Positions 39,058-41,624 of a stretch of DNA of 41,624 nt are shown one piece after another. The notes beneath the pieces were generated by a model. It saw nothing but the letters and a program-made list of their open reading frames with translations. It was not told the origin of the DNA and did not search any database. A program made the translations under genes and the position numbers. Numbering within the stretch: position 1 is the stretch's first letter; every line of letters begins with the position of its first letter. The stretch is from Crocosphaera chwakensis CCY0110 (GTDB lineage Bacteria; Cyanobacteriota; Cyanobacteriia; Cyanobacteriales; Microcystaceae), in the NCBI RefSeq assembly GCF_000169335.1, contig NZ_AAXW01000043.1, forward strand, positions 1 through 41,624, written 5' to 3'.

Positions 39058-41624
39058 TTATTTCATCAAATCCAATAATTCAGAAGTGGAAAGTTTAGCA
39101 GAAACATCAGTACCAGAAAGAAGAGAATCAGCTAAATCCCGTTTACGATGATGAAGTTGAACAATTTTTTCCTCGATAGTGTCTTTAGCAACCAAACGAT
39201 AGACAGTAACAGGACGTTGTTGGCCGATGCGGTAGGCGCGATCGGTAGCCTGATCTTCAACAGCAGGATTCCACCAAGGATCGAGATGAATGACATAATC
39301 GGCAGCCGTCAAATTTAAACCGGTTCCCCCTGCCTTTAAACTGATAAGAAAGACATCCCCTTCACCAGACTGAAAAGCCTTAACCCGTCGTTGTCGCTCT
39401 TTTTTAGGAGTGCTACCATCGAGATATTGATAACTAATCTTTTGTCGATCAAGATGAGATTTAATAATTTGTAGATGGTCAACAAATTGACTAAAAACCA
39501 AAGCCTTATGACGGTTATCAAGTAACTCCTCAAGGATTTCTTGAAATAACTGTAACTTAGAACCCTTTAAAGAAGCATCATCAAGAACTAAACTCGGATG
39601 ACAACAACAACGGCGTAACTTCATCAAAGCAGCCAAAACCTGTAAATGTTTTTGTCCGCCACTGTCATCACTCTCGCTCAATTTTTCTAGGGAATCACGA
39701 CGTAAAGCCTCATAGAGAGCCATTTCTTCGTTACTCAATTCAACGGATAACAGCATCTCAGTGCGAGGAGGTAATTCAGATAAAACCTGAGTTTTAGTAC
39801 GACGTAAAATAAAAGGTTGAATCAACCGTTTCAATTGTTGATGAAGAATTTTATGTGAATCTGATTCGATAGGAGCAATAAAACGGTCATTAAATTGTTT
39901 CTTTGACCCCAACAAACCAGGATTAATAAAGCGGAATAAATTCCATAACTCGCCTAAATGATTTTCCAGAGGAGTGCCAGTGGTAATCAACTTAAACTGA
40001 CCCTGTAACTTCATAGCAGCCTGAGAGCGTTTAGTGGTCATATTTTTAATAAATTGAGCCTCATCTAAAACAATAGTTTGCCAAGAAACCTCAGCCAACA
40101 TAGCAGCCACCGATTCCTGTTGTAATAACCCATAACTGCAAATTAATAAATCGAAAGGTTGTAAATTATCTAAAATTTCTTGACGATTACCACTGCCAAA
40201 TAAGATAGGATTAAGGGTCGGTGCAAACTTAAAACATTCATCAATCCAATTGAAACAAACAGAAGTGGGAGCAACAATTAAAGTCGGGCCAGCAGTAGCA
40301 CGGGTGAGAATGGCAGCCAAAGCCTGAATCGTTTTACCCAAGCCCATATCATCAGCTAAACAAGCTCCTACGTCCCAATGAGAGAGACGAGCTAACCAAT
40401 GAAAACCCTCCAATTGATAGTCTCGTAACTCCCCCTGAAACGTGCTAGGTAATTGAGGAGTAAATTCGTGCATGGCTTGAATTTTCTGACAATGTTCGTG
40501 CCATTGTTGGTCAACCGTTAAATCCTCAACCTCAGAGAAAAAATCTTGCAAAGCTAAGGTAGACAAGGGATGAAGCTGACGAGCCTGTTTATGGGGTTGA
40601 GAAAAAAGACGAAATTCTTCAAGACGTTGACGAAAAGTATCAGTTAAAGCCAAAAATTGTCCCTGACCCAAAGGAAGAAAACGACCCGGACTCTGTTCTA
40701 ATAAGGTCAGTAATTGTTGTAAATCAAAAACTTTTGATTCATCTAACTGTAATTGACCAGACACCTCAAACCAATCTTGTTGAGAATTAACATTAAGGTG
40801 AAGATGAGAAAAACCAGCCGGTTGAGTCACCTTAAGACTCTCCCCTTCAGGCCATTCAACAATAACTCGACCTTCTAAATCCTGTAATTGTAGAAGTAAT
40901 TCTAAACAAAGTTCAGGATCATCAAAATCCCATCTTCCCGTAGTGGGATCACCAGAAGAAAGAAGGGAACAATCAGCAATGAGAGCGTTAAATAAATCCT
41001 TTTCTTTTTCGAGATCACGAGTCGTCTGATAACGTTGACCATCAATCTCAGTAATAACAGTTGCACCACCGGTACCAGGATGATAAAAAGAATGACCTTT
41101 CTCAAAAGGGCAGACAACCACTCTAGCACTTAATCCCTCATCATTTGGTAATAATTGAAGATGAGGAAGAGGGTGAGCTTCCACTTCAATCGCATCAGCA
41201 ATATCCCCTTCAATATCAGAATGAACCGTGCATAAACTAGAGATAGTATTAATAGCAGCCAAAACCTGTTCTTCGGCCGAGGGAGGAACTCTTAATTGAT
41301 TACGTTTACCTAAAATAGCAGCAATTTGTTCGTAATCAGAAGTAATAACCAAAACCTTAACAAGATTGATAGTGTCTTGCCAAACGAGAGGGGATTGTTT
41401 TTGATAAAGAGGAGGAGAAAGTTTTAAAGTAATCTCTTTTTTACGATTCTTTTTAACTAACAATTCAGGAGTAGCAGCCACTAAGTCAACCTTAGTTTGA
41501 GGAGAATCCTCCCAAAAAACGAAAGGATGATCAATTAAGTCAATAATGGCTTCTTTTTCTAAGAGATATTCCACATCACCATAAAAGCCTCTGCTATAAG
41601 TATTAATTTTAGAACAAGCCTGAT
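39058..41624 (-). CDS. SNF2-family helicase/ATPase (5' end outside window)
   Basis: The frame is open to the right edge (...CSKINTYSRGFYGDVEYLLE), so the N-terminus lies beyond 41624; an internal GTG at 41574 is not needed as a start. The C-terminal half holds the SNF2 motor: LADDMGLGKTIQALAAIL (motif I), TLIVAPTSVCFNW, TIVLDEAQFIKN (II), LITTGTPLENHLGELWNLF (III), FILRRTKTQVLSELPPRTE, then ALVFSQFVDHLQ, FLISLKAGGTGLNLTAAD (V) and DQATDRAYRIGQQRPVTVYR (VI). The N-terminal half is the bacterial SNF2-associated region. It remodels protein-nucleic acid complexes (HepA/RapA-like). More than 855 residues visible. Confidence 0.93.
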   Translation of the reverse strand, partial: QACSKINTYSRGFYGDVEYLLEKEAIIDLIDHPFVFWEDSPQTKVDLVAATPELLVKKNRKKEITLKLSPPLYQKQSPLVWQDTINLVKVLVITSDYEQIAAILGKRNQLRVPPSAEEQVLAAINTISSLCTVHSDIEGDIADAIEVEAHPLPHLQLLPNDEGLSARVVVCPFEKGHSFYHPGTGGATVITEIDGQRYQTTRDLEKEKDLFNALIADCSLLSSGDPTTGRWDFDDPELCLELLLQLQDLEGRVIVEWPEGESLKVTQPAGFSHLHLNVNSQQDWFEVSGQLQLDESKVFDLQQLLTLLEQSPGRFLPLGQGQFLALTDTFRQRLEEFRLFSQPHKQARQLHPLSTLALQDFFSEVEDLTVDQQWHEHCQKIQAMHEFTPQLPSTFQGELRDYQLEGFHWLARLSHWDVGACLADDMGLGKTIQALAAILTRATAGPTLIVAPTSVCFNWIDECFKFAPTLNPILFGSGNRQEILDNLQPFDLLICSYGLLQQESVAAMLAEVSWQTIVLDEAQFIKNMTTKRSQAAMKLQGQFKLITTGTPLENHLGELWNLFRFINPGLLGSKKQFNDRFIAPIESDSHKILHQQLKRLIQPFILRRTKTQVLSELPPRTEMLLSVELSNEEMALYEALRRDSLEKLSESDDSGGQKHLQVLAALMKLRRCCCHPSLVLDDASLKGSKLQLFQEILEELLDNRHKALVFSQFVDHLQIIKSHLDRQKISYQYLDGSTPKKERQRRVKAFQSGEGDVFLISLKAGGTGLNLTAADYVIHLDPWWNPAVEDQATDRAYRIGQQRPVTVYRLVAKDTIEEKIVQLHHRKRDLADSLLSGTDVSAKLSTSELLDLMK

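Noticed and set aside
1..41624. CRISPR array
   Set aside because: I saw no regularly spaced identical repeats. The tandem repeats at 38801-38857 are contiguous, imperfect and have no spacers.

Overview
The window looks like chromosomal DNA of a cyanobacterium. It is AT-rich, the cyanobacterial HIP1 octamer (GCGATCGC) recurs at many points (for example near 1034, 6218, 8622, 27950, 29500, 30240, 34597, 36890), and several proteins are of types typical of cyanobacteria (vMAP-N/NB-ARC/TPR regulator, DUF2157, DUF3854 primase, LexA-like protein, KirBac-like protein). The density of insertion sequences and broken genes recalls Crocosphaera, Cyanothece or Microcystis-like genomes, but the genus cannot be fixed from sequence alone.

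Layout. 1-2620: remnants of a duplicated block (a 61-aa reading frame, a nuclease tail), a transglutaminase-like gene, and two tandem paralogs of an unknown coiled-coil protein. 2620-4380: a gene-poor stretch with one small open frame, then tRNA-Tyr, tRNA-Gln and uppS. 4671-8371: a vMAP-N/NB-ARC/TPR gene split by a 1360-bp ISAs1-like element. 8714-12392: GNAT, unknown genes, a KirBac-like protein that has lost its pore, and a DUF2157 membrane protein. 12465-14816: a cupin gene broken by an IS607 element (serine recombinase plus TnpB). 14849-18224: a DUF123 remnant, an MGMT-type gene, two tiny membrane ORFs, and a second identical 1360-bp IS with broken genes on both sides. 18266-21242: compact AAA ATPase, zinc-ribbon protein, IS5-like transposase, CoiA-like fragment and a ruvC-like pseudogene. 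21717-25468: UbiA-family protein, secreted SNase and YHYH proteins, a small wHTH protein and two GIY-YIG-type genes. 25469-27088: a third IS type. 27555-36020: an accessory module of a DUF3854/D5 primase-helicase, a LexA-like protein without catalytic residues, small unknown genes, a third coiled-coil paralog, and an Rpn/DUF2887 nuclease. 36141-41624: a C-terminally short RuvB, an IS4-type transposase, and an SNF2 helicase running off the right edge.

The most unusual signal is a set of palindromic DNA elements lying inside coding sequence. An almost identical 32-bp double hairpin sits in the same reading frame in two unrelated genes (primase 28697-28728; LexA-like 32071-32102). Two different nested palindromes sit inside the KirBac-like gene and at the end of a transposase gene. 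This resembles the Rickettsia palindromic elements that add peptides to proteins. A second signal is that three paralogous coiled-coil genes share one promoter/operator design, in which a GTTAGTG...CACTAAC inverted repeat overlaps a sigma70-type promoter just upstream of each start. A third is the precise in-frame loss of the whole pore domain of the Kir-type protein.
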